A stretch of DNA of 64,000 nucleotides from Mycoplana rhizolycopersici (GTDB taxonomy: Bacteria; Pseudomonadota; Alphaproteobacteria; Rhizobiales; Rhizobiaceae), in contig NZ_JABXYK010000022.1 in assembly GCF_013378445.1 (NCBI RefSeq), positions 1 through 64,000 of the forward strand. The letters are read 5' to 3'. Positions 17,917-25,705 of the stretch are shown piece by piece. The notes under the pieces were generated by a model that was not told the origin of the DNA, searched no databases, and worked only from the letters and a program-made list of their open reading frames with translations. Within the stretch, counting starts at the first letter, position 1. Each line of letters opens with the position of its first letter. A program made the position numbers and the translations under genes.

Positions 17917-17951
17917 TTCGTATATTTGTTCGTATATTTTATCGTATATCT
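17917..17951 (+). repeat. Three 12-bp-period copies of TTCGTATAT, candidate operator array
   Basis: TTCGTATATTT (17917-17927), TTCGTATATTT (17929-17939) and ATCGTATATCT (17941-17951), spaced exactly 12 bp. They lie in the divergent region between the GGCT-like operon and the small gene at 18051. Related single sites occur at 13114, 18431 and 23589. Confidence 0.6.
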
Positions 17952-18050
17952 TGTCAAGCGGAGATGATTACGATTTGAAGAAGCAGGTCGGAAACGCCGG
18001 TTGGCGGGGCTCCCGCGTAGGCGCCCAAAGAATGGAATCGGAGGCGTTCG

Positions 18051-18320
18051 GTGCAGTTCAACGTTCACCACACGCATGCCTTTCCCGGCTGCCGGGTCAG
18101 TATCGATGGCGACCAAAGCGATGCGGGAGGAGACGCGACGGTCGAGTTCAGCGACGGCACCGTCACGACCGGCTCCCACGTCGCCGACGGGCCGGGCATC
18201 ATCTTGTCGATCAGCCCCTATAGGACGGCGCGGGGCACGACGATCCCGGAAAAACGCTGGCAACTCAGGCGGTCCGGTGATGGCTGGAAGGTGAGCGCCC
18301 GCCTGCCTGCGCCGAACTGA
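18051..18320 (+). CDS. Small hypothetical protein
   Basis: 89 residues from a GTG preceded by GGAGG at six bases. The protein reads as a compact beta-rich domain (FPGCRVSIDGD, VEFSDGTVTTGSHV, LSISPYRTARG, KRWQLRRSGDGWKV) without signal peptide or membrane segment. I do not recognise the family. It lies between the triple TTCGTATAT array and the Liv-type operon, on the same strand as the latter. Confidence 0.6.
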   Translation: MQFNVHHTHAFPGCRVSIDGDQSDAGGDATVEFSDGTVTTGSHVADGPGIILSISPYRTARGTTIPEKRWQLRRSGDGWKVSARLPAPN

Positions 18321-18430
18321 GCCGCGTGAATCACCGCTTCCGACACCCGATGTAATATCAGCGGCATTCTCGGAGAAAGCACGAGGGAAGCGCCACCCGA
18401 GTATGCAGCCTCCGGGCAAGCATCAGATTA

Positions 18431-18441
18431 TTCGTGTATTT
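18431..18441 (+). promoter_or_regulatory. Single TTCG(T/G)TAT motif before the Liv-type operon
   Basis: TTCGTGTATTT, 73 bases upstream of the binding-protein start; it differs from the array unit at 17917 by one base. Candidate operator of the same regulator. Confidence 0.35.
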
Positions 18442-18503
18442 CTACGATCGCAGGCAGCCTAGATTTCACCCGTCCCCGCAACGGAACGGAGAGAGGGTGA
18501 ACA

Positions 18504-19619
18504 ATGAAGACAACAGCACTTGCAGCGGCGTTCGCAGCACTGTTTGGCGGCCTCGTCGGTGTCACGCCGGCGATCGCCGAAGACATCACCATCGGCGCGG
18601 TCATTCCGCTGTCGGGCGCCAGCGCCACGACCGGCAAGGACCAGAGCCGCGGCATCGAGCTGGCCGTCAAGCAGGTTAACGCCAACGGTGGCGTGCTCGG
18701 CAAGCAGTTGAAGGTGATCGTCGAGGATTCCGGCGGCAAGCCGCAGACGGCAATCGACGCCGCCAAGAAACTCGTATCGGTCGACAAGGTGCCGATCGTC
18801 ATCGGCGAGTACTCCTCGGGCAACACGATCCCGCTCGGACAGTACTTGGTCCAGGAAGGCATGCCGCATATCAATCCGGCCTCAACCAGCGGCTTGGTTC
18901 GCGACATCGGCGCCACCTCCTACAGCGTCGTCGGCCTCGACAACGTCTCGACCGAGTTCGCCGCTCAGGACGTTCTCGACCACGGCTGGAAGAAGGTTGC
19001 CGTGCTGGCAATGAACAACGCCTTCGGCCAGGGCGTCGCCGAGGAATTCAAGAAGCACTTCACCGCCAAGGGCGGCGAGGTCGCAACCACCGTCATGTAC
19101 ACGATCGGCCAGTCCACCTATCGCCGCGAACTGCAGCAGGTCGAGGCCGCCGAACCGGACGCTTACGTCTTCACCGCCTACGGTACCGAGGGCGCGCTGA
19201 TCATGCAGGAAGCCTTCGAGCTCGGCATGCAGGAAGGCAAGCCCTGGTACTCCATCCTCATCACCATGATGAACAAGGATACGCCGGCCGAATTCAAGAA
19301 GGGCCTGATCGGTATGGACGTAGGCTACATCGGCGAAGGCGGTGACACCTACAAGACCGAGTACGAGACCGCCTATGGCGAGACCTTCCTCTCGGCCTAT
19401 GGCGGCTACGCCCATGACGCCGTCCTCTTTTCCGCCGCCGCCCTGAACAAGGCCGGCAGCACCGACAAGGCGGCCGTCCTCAAGGCGATCGAAGACCTCG
19501 GCAAGGAGGGCGTGAAGGGCGCCACCGGCGACATCACGCTCGATGCCGACGGCCAGCGCACGCACCAGCCCTACCTGAAGTTCAAGGTCGAGGGCGAGAA
19601 GCTCGTAGCCTACGAGTGA
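18504..19619 (+). CDS. Branched-chain-type ABC transporter substrate-binding protein
   Basis: 371 residues, Sec signal ending GVTPAIAED. The mature part begins ITIGAVIPLSGASATTGKDQ, the type I binding-fold start of LivJ-like proteins, and later has NNAFGQGVAEEF and YGGYAHDAVL. First gene of a five-gene plus-strand transporter operon. Such proteins bind branched-chain amino acids but also amides, aromatic acids and others. AGAGGG precedes the ATG. Confidence 0.9.
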   Translation: MKTTALAAAFAALFGGLVGVTPAIAEDITIGAVIPLSGASATTGKDQSRGIELAVKQVNANGGVLGKQLKVIVEDSGGKPQTAIDAAKKLVSVDKVPIVIGEYSSGNTIPLGQYLVQEGMPHINPASTSGLVRDIGATSYSVVGLDNVSTEFAAQDVLDHGWKKVAVLAMNNAFGQGVAEEFKKHFTAKGGEVATTVMYTIGQSTYRRELQQVEAAEPDAYVFTAYGTEGALIMQEAFELGMQEGKPWYSILITMMNKDTPAEFKKGLIGMDVGYIGEGGDTYKTEYETAYGETFLSAYGGYAHDAVLFSAAALNKAGSTDKAAVLKAIEDLGKEGVKGATGDITLDADGQRTHQPYLKFKVEGEKLVAYE

Positions 19620-19630
19620 TCCGACCAGAG

Positions 19631-19656
19631 GGGCTGCCGGCAACGGCAGCCCTTTT
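19631..19656 (+). terminator. Rho-independent-type terminator/attenuator after the binding-protein gene
   Basis: GGGCTGCCG (19631-19639), loop GCAA, CGGCAGCCC (19644-19652), then TTTT. It sits inside the operon, so it probably gives excess binding protein over membrane components. Confidence 0.8.
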
Positions 19657-19710
19657 CGCACGGTGTCTTGCGCACCACTGAAGCCCGCCGACCAACAGAC
19701 GGACTTGTTA

Positions 19711-20604
19711 ATGTTCCAATTCATCTTCGACGCCCTGATCAGGTCCGTCGACCTGGCGCTGATTGCCGTTGCGCTGAGCGCCGTCTACTCCCTGATCAAG
19801 TTTCCGAATGTCGCGCTCGTGCAGTACGCAGTTGTCGGCGCCTTCGTCGCCATGTCGCTGCACACCGCCGGCCTCCCGCTCCTTCTCGCCGGCCTGCTCT
19901 CCGCGTTCTTCGTCGGCCTGCTCGCCGTGGTCTTCAACATCCTCGTCTTCGAGCGGCTGTTGAAGGTCGATTCGGCGATAGCGCTCATCGGCTCGCTGGC
20001 GCTCAGCATGATCCTGTCGGCCGTGTTCCTCTTGACCTACGGGCCGACCGCCTACCGCTTCAAGCTGGAGGTCACGCCGGCCATGCGCGTCCTCGGCGCC
20101 CGGATTACCGATCACCAGATCACGACGCTCATCGTCACCGCGATCTCGCTTGGCCTGTTCGCGCTGATTCTGTTCAGGACGAGCCTCGGCCGGGAAATGC
20201 GGGCAACCGCTACGAACGGCGTGCTTGCGGCCGCAACGGGCATCGATACCCGGCGCGTGACCAACGTCGTCGTCTTTCTCTCCGGCATGCTGGCAGCGCT
20301 GGGCGGCATCACGCTCGCCATGCGCGGCAGCGTCAGCATCGACCTCGGCACCAACATGCTGCTGCCCGTCTTTGCCGCCGCCATCCTTGGCGGGCTCGGC
20401 AATGCGCTCGGCGCCGTCGTGGGCGCGATCGTGATTGCCGCCGCCGAAACCGTCGTCACCAACACCAACGTCGGACCGCTGGTCGGGGAAGACCTGTACT
20501 TCCTGCCGGCGAGCTACGCTCCGGTCGCCTCCTTCGCGATCCTGGTGATCTTCCTGCTCTTCCGCCCGCGGGGCCTTTTCGTCAGCGAGGTGAGCCGTGT
20601 TTGA
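19711..20604 (+). CDS. livH: Branched-chain-type ABC transporter permease (LivH family)
   Basis: 297 residues, about eight membrane helices. Family features include the N-terminal LALIAVALSAVYSLIKFPNV and the conserved loop MRATATNGVLAAATGID. The start ATG at 19711 is chosen because it directly precedes the first membrane segment; the longer frame to 19663 begins inside the terminator region. The stop overlaps the next gene by eight bases. Confidence 0.88.
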   Translation: MFQFIFDALIRSVDLALIAVALSAVYSLIKFPNVALVQYAVVGAFVAMSLHTAGLPLLLAGLLSAFFVGLLAVVFNILVFERLLKVDSAIALIGSLALSMILSAVFLLTYGPTAYRFKLEVTPAMRVLGARITDHQITTLIVTAISLGLFALILFRTSLGREMRATATNGVLAAATGIDTRRVTNVVVFLSGMLAALGGITLAMRGSVSIDLGTNMLLPVFAAAILGGLGNALGAVVGAIVIAAAETVVTNTNVGPLVGEDLYFLPASYAPVASFAILVIFLLFRPRGLFVSEVSRV

Positions 20605-21487
20605 CTTTTTCATCCACGTGGCCTCCATCGCCTGCCTCTACGGCGTGCTGGCCCTCAGCCTCAATCTGCAGGCCGGCTTTACCGGTCTCGTCAATTTCGG
20701 CCTGATCGCGCTGTTCGGCTGCGGCACCTATGGTGCGGCGCTGGCAAGCGGCATGGGCTGGCATCCGCTGCTCGGCCTGCCCGCCGGCATCGCCATGGCA
20801 GCTCTGCTCGGCCTCTTCTACGCCCGGCTCGGCCGCAAGCTTTCCAGCGACTACTGGGGCATCGCCACGCTCTCGATTGCCGAGATCATCCGCATCTCGA
20901 TCACCAACGAGCAGGCGCTGACCGGCGGCGCACAGGGCATTTCCGGCCTGCCGCTGCTGTTTGCCGGACTGAAGCCCTACGACGGCATGGCGCGGCTTGC
21001 GCTCTACGTCGTCGTGCTGGCGCTTGTCTGGCTCTTCTGCCAGCGCCTCGTGAAGAGCGCCTTCGGCCTGTCGATGAAGCTTATGCGCGAGGAACCGCAG
21101 CTAGCCCGCTCGCTCGGCTACGATCTCGACCGGATCCGCCGTGTGGTGATGCTCGTCAGTTCGGCCATCGCCGCCTTCGCCGGCTTCCTCTATGCGCACT
21201 ACCTGACATTCGTCGGGCCGGACCAACTCGTCTCGCCCGAGACCTTCCTGATCTGGTCGATGGTCATCATCGGCGGCGTCGCCAACAACCGGGGCGTCAT
21301 CGCCGGCGCCTTCCTCATGCAGTTCGCCATGGCCTACGTACCCTTCATCAAGGACGCGCTGGAACTGCCGACCGACTTCGTCGCCGCCGCCCGGCTCATC
21401 ATCGTCGGCGGCGGGCTGCTCGCCTTCCTTCTGTGGCGGCCGAAGGGACTCTTCCCCGAGAAAGTAGGAGGCAGCAATGGCCGGTAA
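20597..21487 (+). CDS. livM: Branched-chain-type ABC transporter permease (LivM family)
   Basis: 296 residues starting with GTG. Eight or more hydrophobic segments; LNLQAGFTGLVNFGLIALFG is the LivM signature near the N-terminus, and the loop MREEPQLARSLGYD contacts the ATPases. The C-terminus LLWRPKGLFPEK is typical. Confidence 0.9.
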   Translation: MFDFFIHVASIACLYGVLALSLNLQAGFTGLVNFGLIALFGCGTYGAALASGMGWHPLLGLPAGIAMAALLGLFYARLGRKLSSDYWGIATLSIAEIIRISITNEQALTGGAQGISGLPLLFAGLKPYDGMARLALYVVVLALVWLFCQRLVKSAFGLSMKLMREEPQLARSLGYDLDRIRRVVMLVSSAIAAFAGFLYAHYLTFVGPDQLVSPETFLIWSMVIIGGVANNRGVIAGAFLMQFAMAYVPFIKDALELPTDFVAAARLIIVGGGLLAFLLWRPKGLFPEKVGGSNGR

Positions 21488-22235
21488 CCTTCTGGAACTC
21501 AAGGATGTCTCCAAGGCTTTCGGTGCCCACAAGGTGCTCGACCGCATCAGCTTCGGCCTCAGTGCCGGCGAGATCGTCGGGCTGCTCGGGCCCAACGGCT
21601 CGGGCAAGAGCACGGCCCTCAACGTCATTTCCGGCTTCCTGCCGTCAGATGGCGGCGAGATCCGGCTGGAGGGCGACAACATCACCAACGTCTCGGCGCA
21701 GCGCATCACCGGCCACGGTCTTGTGCGCACGTTCCAGCTACCCTCGATGCCGCACCGCATGACCGTGCGCGAGGTGCTCCAGGCGGGCGCGAGCGGCAAC
21801 GCAAGCCTCGCCTCGATGCTTAAGCCGTTCCGCTTCGACGACGAACTGGACGAGCTTCTGGAGTCGTTCCGGCTGACGCATGTCGCGGACCTGCCGGCAA
21901 GCGCGCTTTCCGGCGGTCAGAAGAAGCTTCTGTCGGTGGCAACAGCCTTGCGCAGCAAGCCGAAGCTGTTGTGCCTCGATGAACCGACCGCCGGCGTCCA
22001 TCCCAACCTCCGCGCCGACATGGTGACGATCCTCAAGCGCTACCGCGACAAGGGCGTCGCCATCCTCGTCGTCGAACACGACATGCTGTTCATCCGCGAG
22101 CTCTGCTCGCGCTGCGTCGTGCTGGACCGCGGCGAGATCATCGCCGACTGCGCTCCGCGCGAACTGGAAGACAACGCGCGCGTCGTCGAGGCATACCTCG
22201 GCAAGGCCGTCGAGAAAGGAAAGGTGGCCCTGTGA
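21477..22235 (+). CDS. livG: Branched-chain-type ABC transporter ATPase (LivG family)
   Basis: 252 residues with Walker A GPNGSGKST, a shortened signature ALSGGQKK and Walker B LLCLDEPTAGVHP. The start lies 11 bases before the end of the LivM gene, behind GGAGG. Confidence 0.9.
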   Translation: MAGNLLELKDVSKAFGAHKVLDRISFGLSAGEIVGLLGPNGSGKSTALNVISGFLPSDGGEIRLEGDNITNVSAQRITGHGLVRTFQLPSMPHRMTVREVLQAGASGNASLASMLKPFRFDDELDELLESFRLTHVADLPASALSGGQKKLLSVATALRSKPKLLCLDEPTAGVHPNLRADMVTILKRYRDKGVAILVVEHDMLFIRELCSRCVVLDRGEIIADCAPRELEDNARVVEAYLGKAVEKGKVAL

Positions 22236-22957
22236 TAGAAGCAAAGGACATCAGGGCCGGATACGGCGACGGTGCCGACATCCTCACCGGGATCTCGCTT
22301 TCGGCCGACCGCCGTGAAATCGTCACCATCCTGGGCCCCAACGGCTGCGGCAAGTCGACCCTGTTGAAGACGATTGCGGGCTACGTGCGCCCGCGCGCCG
22401 GCAGCATCACCTTCGGCGGCACCGACGTGACCGCCGTGCCCATCCACGAGAAGGTGCGCCACCACAAGGTCGGCTACGTGCCGCAGACCGACAACGTCTT
22501 CGGAACGCTGACGGTGGCCGAGAACATCCTGCTCGGCGCACGCCAGCTTGCAAAGACGGAGAAGGAAAAGCGCTTCGCCGCGCTGATGGATCAATACCCT
22601 GCGCTGGCCGGCAAGAAGACCCGCAAGGCGTCCGCCCTCTCCGGCGGCGAGCGACAGATCCTCTCGCTCGCCCGCGCGCTGATCGCCGGCCCCGAGATCC
22701 TGCTCCTCGACGAGCCCTCTGCGGGCCTCTCGCCCCTGATGATGCACGAAGTCTTCGATGCGATCGGCGCGATCCGCGACAGCGAAGGGATGTGCATCCT
22801 CATGGTGGAGCAGAATGCCTTCGAGGCACTCGGCATCGCCGACCGCGCCTATGTACTCTCGCTCGGCCAGGTCGCGATGACGGCGAAGGCATCGGATCTG
22901 CTGGAAGATCCGGCAATGCGCAAGCTCTACCTCGGCGGAGAAGTCCACGCCGAGTGA
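22232..22957 (+). CDS. livF: Branched-chain-type ABC transporter ATPase (LivF family)
   Basis: 241 residues from a GTG that overlaps the LivG stop by four bases (GTGA). Walker A GPNGCGKST, signature ALSGGERQI, Walker B ILLLDEPSAGLSP and the LivF-type VEQNAFEAL. Last gene of the operon. Confidence 0.9.
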   Translation: MIEAKDIRAGYGDGADILTGISLSADRREIVTILGPNGCGKSTLLKTIAGYVRPRAGSITFGGTDVTAVPIHEKVRHHKVGYVPQTDNVFGTLTVAENILLGARQLAKTEKEKRFAALMDQYPALAGKKTRKASALSGGERQILSLARALIAGPEILLLDEPSAGLSPLMMHEVFDAIGAIRDSEGMCILMVEQNAFEALGIADRAYVLSLGQVAMTAKASDLLEDPAMRKLYLGGEVHAE

Positions 22958-22984
22958 GGCGGACCGGGTGTTGCGCACGCGCCG

Positions 22985-23035
22985 GATGCGCCGTCAGGCC
23001 TGTGACGGAAAAGGTCGCAGGCCTGACGGCGCATC
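22985..23035. terminator. 18-bp perfect inverted repeat between livF and the Lrp gene
   Basis: GATGCGCCGTCAGGCCTG (22985-23002), a 15-base loop, and its exact reverse complement (23018-23035). It lies between convergent genes, so it likely ends transcription from both sides. No T-tract follows. Confidence 0.7.
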
Positions 23036-23089
23036 TCAAGGTCCGGCTGTCGGTTGCACGTCGCAACGGCATCGCACCCGGCGTCGGCG

Positions 23090-23554
23090 TCAGAGCAGGA
23101 TCGGCAGCGGGCTGTCGTTCTTGATCTCTTCCATGACGGCATAGGTGCGCGTCTCGCACACGCCCGGCCAGGCGAGAACCACCTCGCCGAGGAAGCGGCG
23201 ATAGGCCACCATGTTCGTCAGGCGCGTCTTGACGAGATAGTCGAACCCGCCCGCCACCATGTGGCACTCGATGACTTCGGGCGCCTTGCGCACGGCCTGG
23301 GCGAACTTCTCGAAGACGTCCGGCGTCGTCTTGTCGAGCAGGACTTCGATGAAGACGAGGAGATCCAGGCCCATCAGGATCGGATCGAGCCGCGCGGCGA
23401 AGCCGGTGATGAACCCCTGGCGTTGCAGTCGCTTGAAGCGATCGCTCATCGATGTGGCGGGTATGCCGACTCGCTGGGCAAGGTCTGAATTGGAGATGCG
23501 TCCATCCGTCTGCAGGATGGTGAGTATCCGCCGATCGATCTTGTCCAAGGCCAA
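23090..23554 (-). CDS. Lrp/AsnC-family transcriptional regulator
   Basis: 154 residues. N-terminal HTH with LDKIDRRILTILQTDGRISN and LAQRVGIPATSMSDRFKRL, then a RAM effector domain (VIECHMVAGGFDYLVK). Lrp members sense amino acids, and this one is convergent with the Liv-type operon it may control. A CTCGTATATTA element lies 35 bases upstream of its start. Confidence 0.9.
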   Translation of the reverse strand: MALDKIDRRILTILQTDGRISNSDLAQRVGIPATSMSDRFKRLQRQGFITGFAARLDPILMGLDLLVFIEVLLDKTTPDVFEKFAQAVRKAPEVIECHMVAGGFDYLVKTRLTNMVAYRRFLGEVVLAWPGVCETRTYAVMEEIKNDSPLPILL

Positions 23555-23588
23555 AGGGTGAAGCTCTCAAAAACCTGACATATATCGT

Positions 23589-23599
23589 CTCGTATATTA
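23589..23599 (+). promoter_or_regulatory. TTCGTATAT-like motif before the Lrp gene
   Basis: CTCGTATATTA, within TATATCGTCTCGTATATT. Nine of eleven positions match the array unit at 17917. Candidate operator. Confidence 0.3.
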
Positions 23600-24161
23600 A
23601 CTGTTCGATCCATTCAAGACCGGAGGTTGGCATTTTCATCCGCGATCGACGAAGCGACGGTCCTGCTGTCGCATCCACGGAAATGATGCGCCCGGTTCGC
23701 AGCTCCGACGACGATTGCAACCGCCGTCCGTAGCCCCTCCCAGCCTGTGGTCTGGTATCCGTATCCGGCCCCGCATGGCTTCGGTCCGTTTCCGGCATCG
23801 GGGCAACACGGAATTCGATCTGACGACATGTCGGCCGCCACCATCATCATCACGAAGGCATGGGCACCGTGGGCGCCATGGCGGGAAGAAGGACCTCCCA
23901 CTGCAGTCTCAGGGCGATGGAACATCCTCAAGCCCTCGATGCGCCTGCAGCTCAAGAACGGCACATGAGACCAAATACCTGCGATAGCTGTGCAAGCATG
24001 TTTCCGACAGGCGCCCGGTCGTGTTCGACACGCAGTCGGGCACGTATCCTTTGCCTTAGGCGGATCCCGGCTGGCCGCCGACGAAATCGCCCTGACGATC
24101 GCCGAGCTCAGCGGCGCCGGCCGACCGTTCGGTTACAAGCTGGCCAAGCGCCGGTAGCAAC
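23600..24161. other. Intergenic region without an identifiable gene
   Basis: About 560 bases. A plus-strand frame ending at the TAG near 24156 reads LAADEIALTIAELSGAGRPF and looks like a truncated protein C-terminus, but lacks a start and I cannot name it. Nothing else is supported. Confidence 0.45.
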
Positions 24162-25691
24162 TCACATGGCCAGCCGGTCCCAGCAATTGCTCAGCCCGGA
24201 CGGCAGCTTGTGCTTCATGATCCGCTGGCTGGGCGTGCGCTCGAACTCGTCGACCACCGCGATGTAGCGCGGGTTCTGGTAGGCTGCCAGCCGTTCGCCG
24301 AGCCAGATGGAAAGCTCCGCGGGCACGATCGCGCTGCCGAGCTTCGGCTTGACGAAGAGCTTGATGTCCTGCTCGCCGATCTCGGCTGCGACGCCGATCA
24401 TGGCGCAGTCTTCCACCGCCGGATAGGAGGCCACGACGTGCTCCACCTCCCAGGCGGACACGTTCTCGCCCTTGCAGCGGACGCTGTCCGTCAGCCGGCC
24501 GTGGAACCAGAGATTGCCGTCCGCATCGAAGGAGCCGGAATCGCCGGTGTGCAGCGCGCCGTTGCGGAGCGCCTTTTCCGTGGCTTCCGGATTGCGCAGA
24601 TAGCCCTTGAACAAGGCACCCTCCAGTTGCGTGCGGACGACGATCTCGCCCTTCTCGCCGACCGGCACCGGCTTGCCGTTCTCGTCGAGGATCTCGACGG
24701 TGAACCACGGCATCGCCCGGCCGACGGCGCCGACGACGCCGTTGGCGTTGCAGGTCGTGATGCTCGATGCCTCGGTCATGCCGTAGCATTCGCGCATCTC
24801 GACACCGAAGCGTTCGCTGAACAGCGGCCATACTTCCTTTGGGCAACCGCCGCCCCAGGCGATGCGCACCGGATGCTTCTTGTCCAGCTCGCTCTCCGGC
24901 TGCTTCAGGAGGATCTGCGGGATGCCGCCGAGATAGTGGATATGTGTCGCGCCGTAGGTGCGGACCTGGTCCCAGAAGCGACTGGCCGAGAAGCGGTCGA
25001 CCATGGCGAGCTGGATATCGTCGATGATCGGCAGGACGATGAGCTGCGCACCGCCGATGTGATAGAGCGGCTCCCAGACGAAGAACACGTCGCCGGCCTT
25101 CGCCAGAGAGAGCGTGCGCACCGCCTCGCCCGCAAGCCGGATCATGCCGTGGGTGACGAGCACGCCCTTCGGCCGCCCGGTCGTCCCCGAAGTGTACATG
25201 ATCGAAAACAGGTCGCTGGCGGCTGGCGCGGGCTCATCGAAGCTCGCGTCCATGCCAAGGATCGCCTCGAGGGCACCGGAAGTCCTTTCATCCCCCGCGA
25301 CGATGATCGCACCCGGATCGACCGCCGCGCCGCATTCCCGGACGGTCTGCATCAGGTCGGCGTCGCAGACGACGGCACCAGGCTCGCAGTGCTCCAGGAT
25401 GTAGCGCAGCCCCTCGCCGCGAAGCTGGGCGTTGACCGGGACCCAGACGACTCCGGCCTTGGCGAGACCGAAGAGGACAGCGAGCGAAAAGCGCGAGTTG
25501 CGCATCATCACGGCGACGCGATCGCCGGATTTCAAGCCGCGCCGGCGCAGTTCGGCGGCAAAATTGCCGGACATCGTATCCAGCAGGCCGAAGGTGATCG
25601 GCTCGCCATTGAACCGCGCGAACACCTGGTCGGGCACGCGGGCAGCCTTGGTCTTGAAGCTTCCGATGAAGCCTTCGATCGATACAGTCAT
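24162..25691 (-). CDS. Acyl-CoA ligase, AMP-forming (CaiC-like)
   Basis: 509 residues of the adenylate-forming superfamily. The AMP-binding motif is YTSGTTGRPKGV, the A5-type motif is ECYGMTEASSI, and the C-terminal lysine region is TPSQRIMKHKL, as in CaiC-type carnitine/crotonobetaine-CoA ligases. It activates a carboxylic acid as its CoA thioester. Fourteen bases separate it from the fused permease gene, so the imported compound is probably its substrate. The ATG at 25691 is used; the longer frame overlaps the permease gene. Confidence 0.88.
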   Translation of the reverse strand: MTVSIEGFIGSFKTKAARVPDQVFARFNGEPITFGLLDTMSGNFAAELRRRGLKSGDRVAVMMRNSRFSLAVLFGLAKAGVVWVPVNAQLRGEGLRYILEHCEPGAVVCDADLMQTVRECGAAVDPGAIIVAGDERTSGALEAILGMDASFDEPAPAASDLFSIMYTSGTTGRPKGVLVTHGMIRLAGEAVRTLSLAKAGDVFFVWEPLYHIGGAQLIVLPIIDDIQLAMVDRFSASRFWDQVRTYGATHIHYLGGIPQILLKQPESELDKKHPVRIAWGGGCPKEVWPLFSERFGVEMRECYGMTEASSITTCNANGVVGAVGRAMPWFTVEILDENGKPVPVGEKGEIVVRTQLEGALFKGYLRNPEATEKALRNGALHTGDSGSFDADGNLWFHGRLTDSVRCKGENVSAWEVEHVVASYPAVEDCAMIGVAAEIGEQDIKLFVKPKLGSAIVPAELSIWLGERLAAYQNPRYIAVVDEFERTPSQRIMKHKLPSGLSNCWDRLAM

Positions 25692-25705
25692 GGGAGATAC
25701 TCTAT

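Noticed and set aside
17917-17951. CRISPR-like array
   Set aside because: Units of 11-12 bases without unique spacers; this fits operator repeats, not CRISPR. No cas genes or other arrays were seen.
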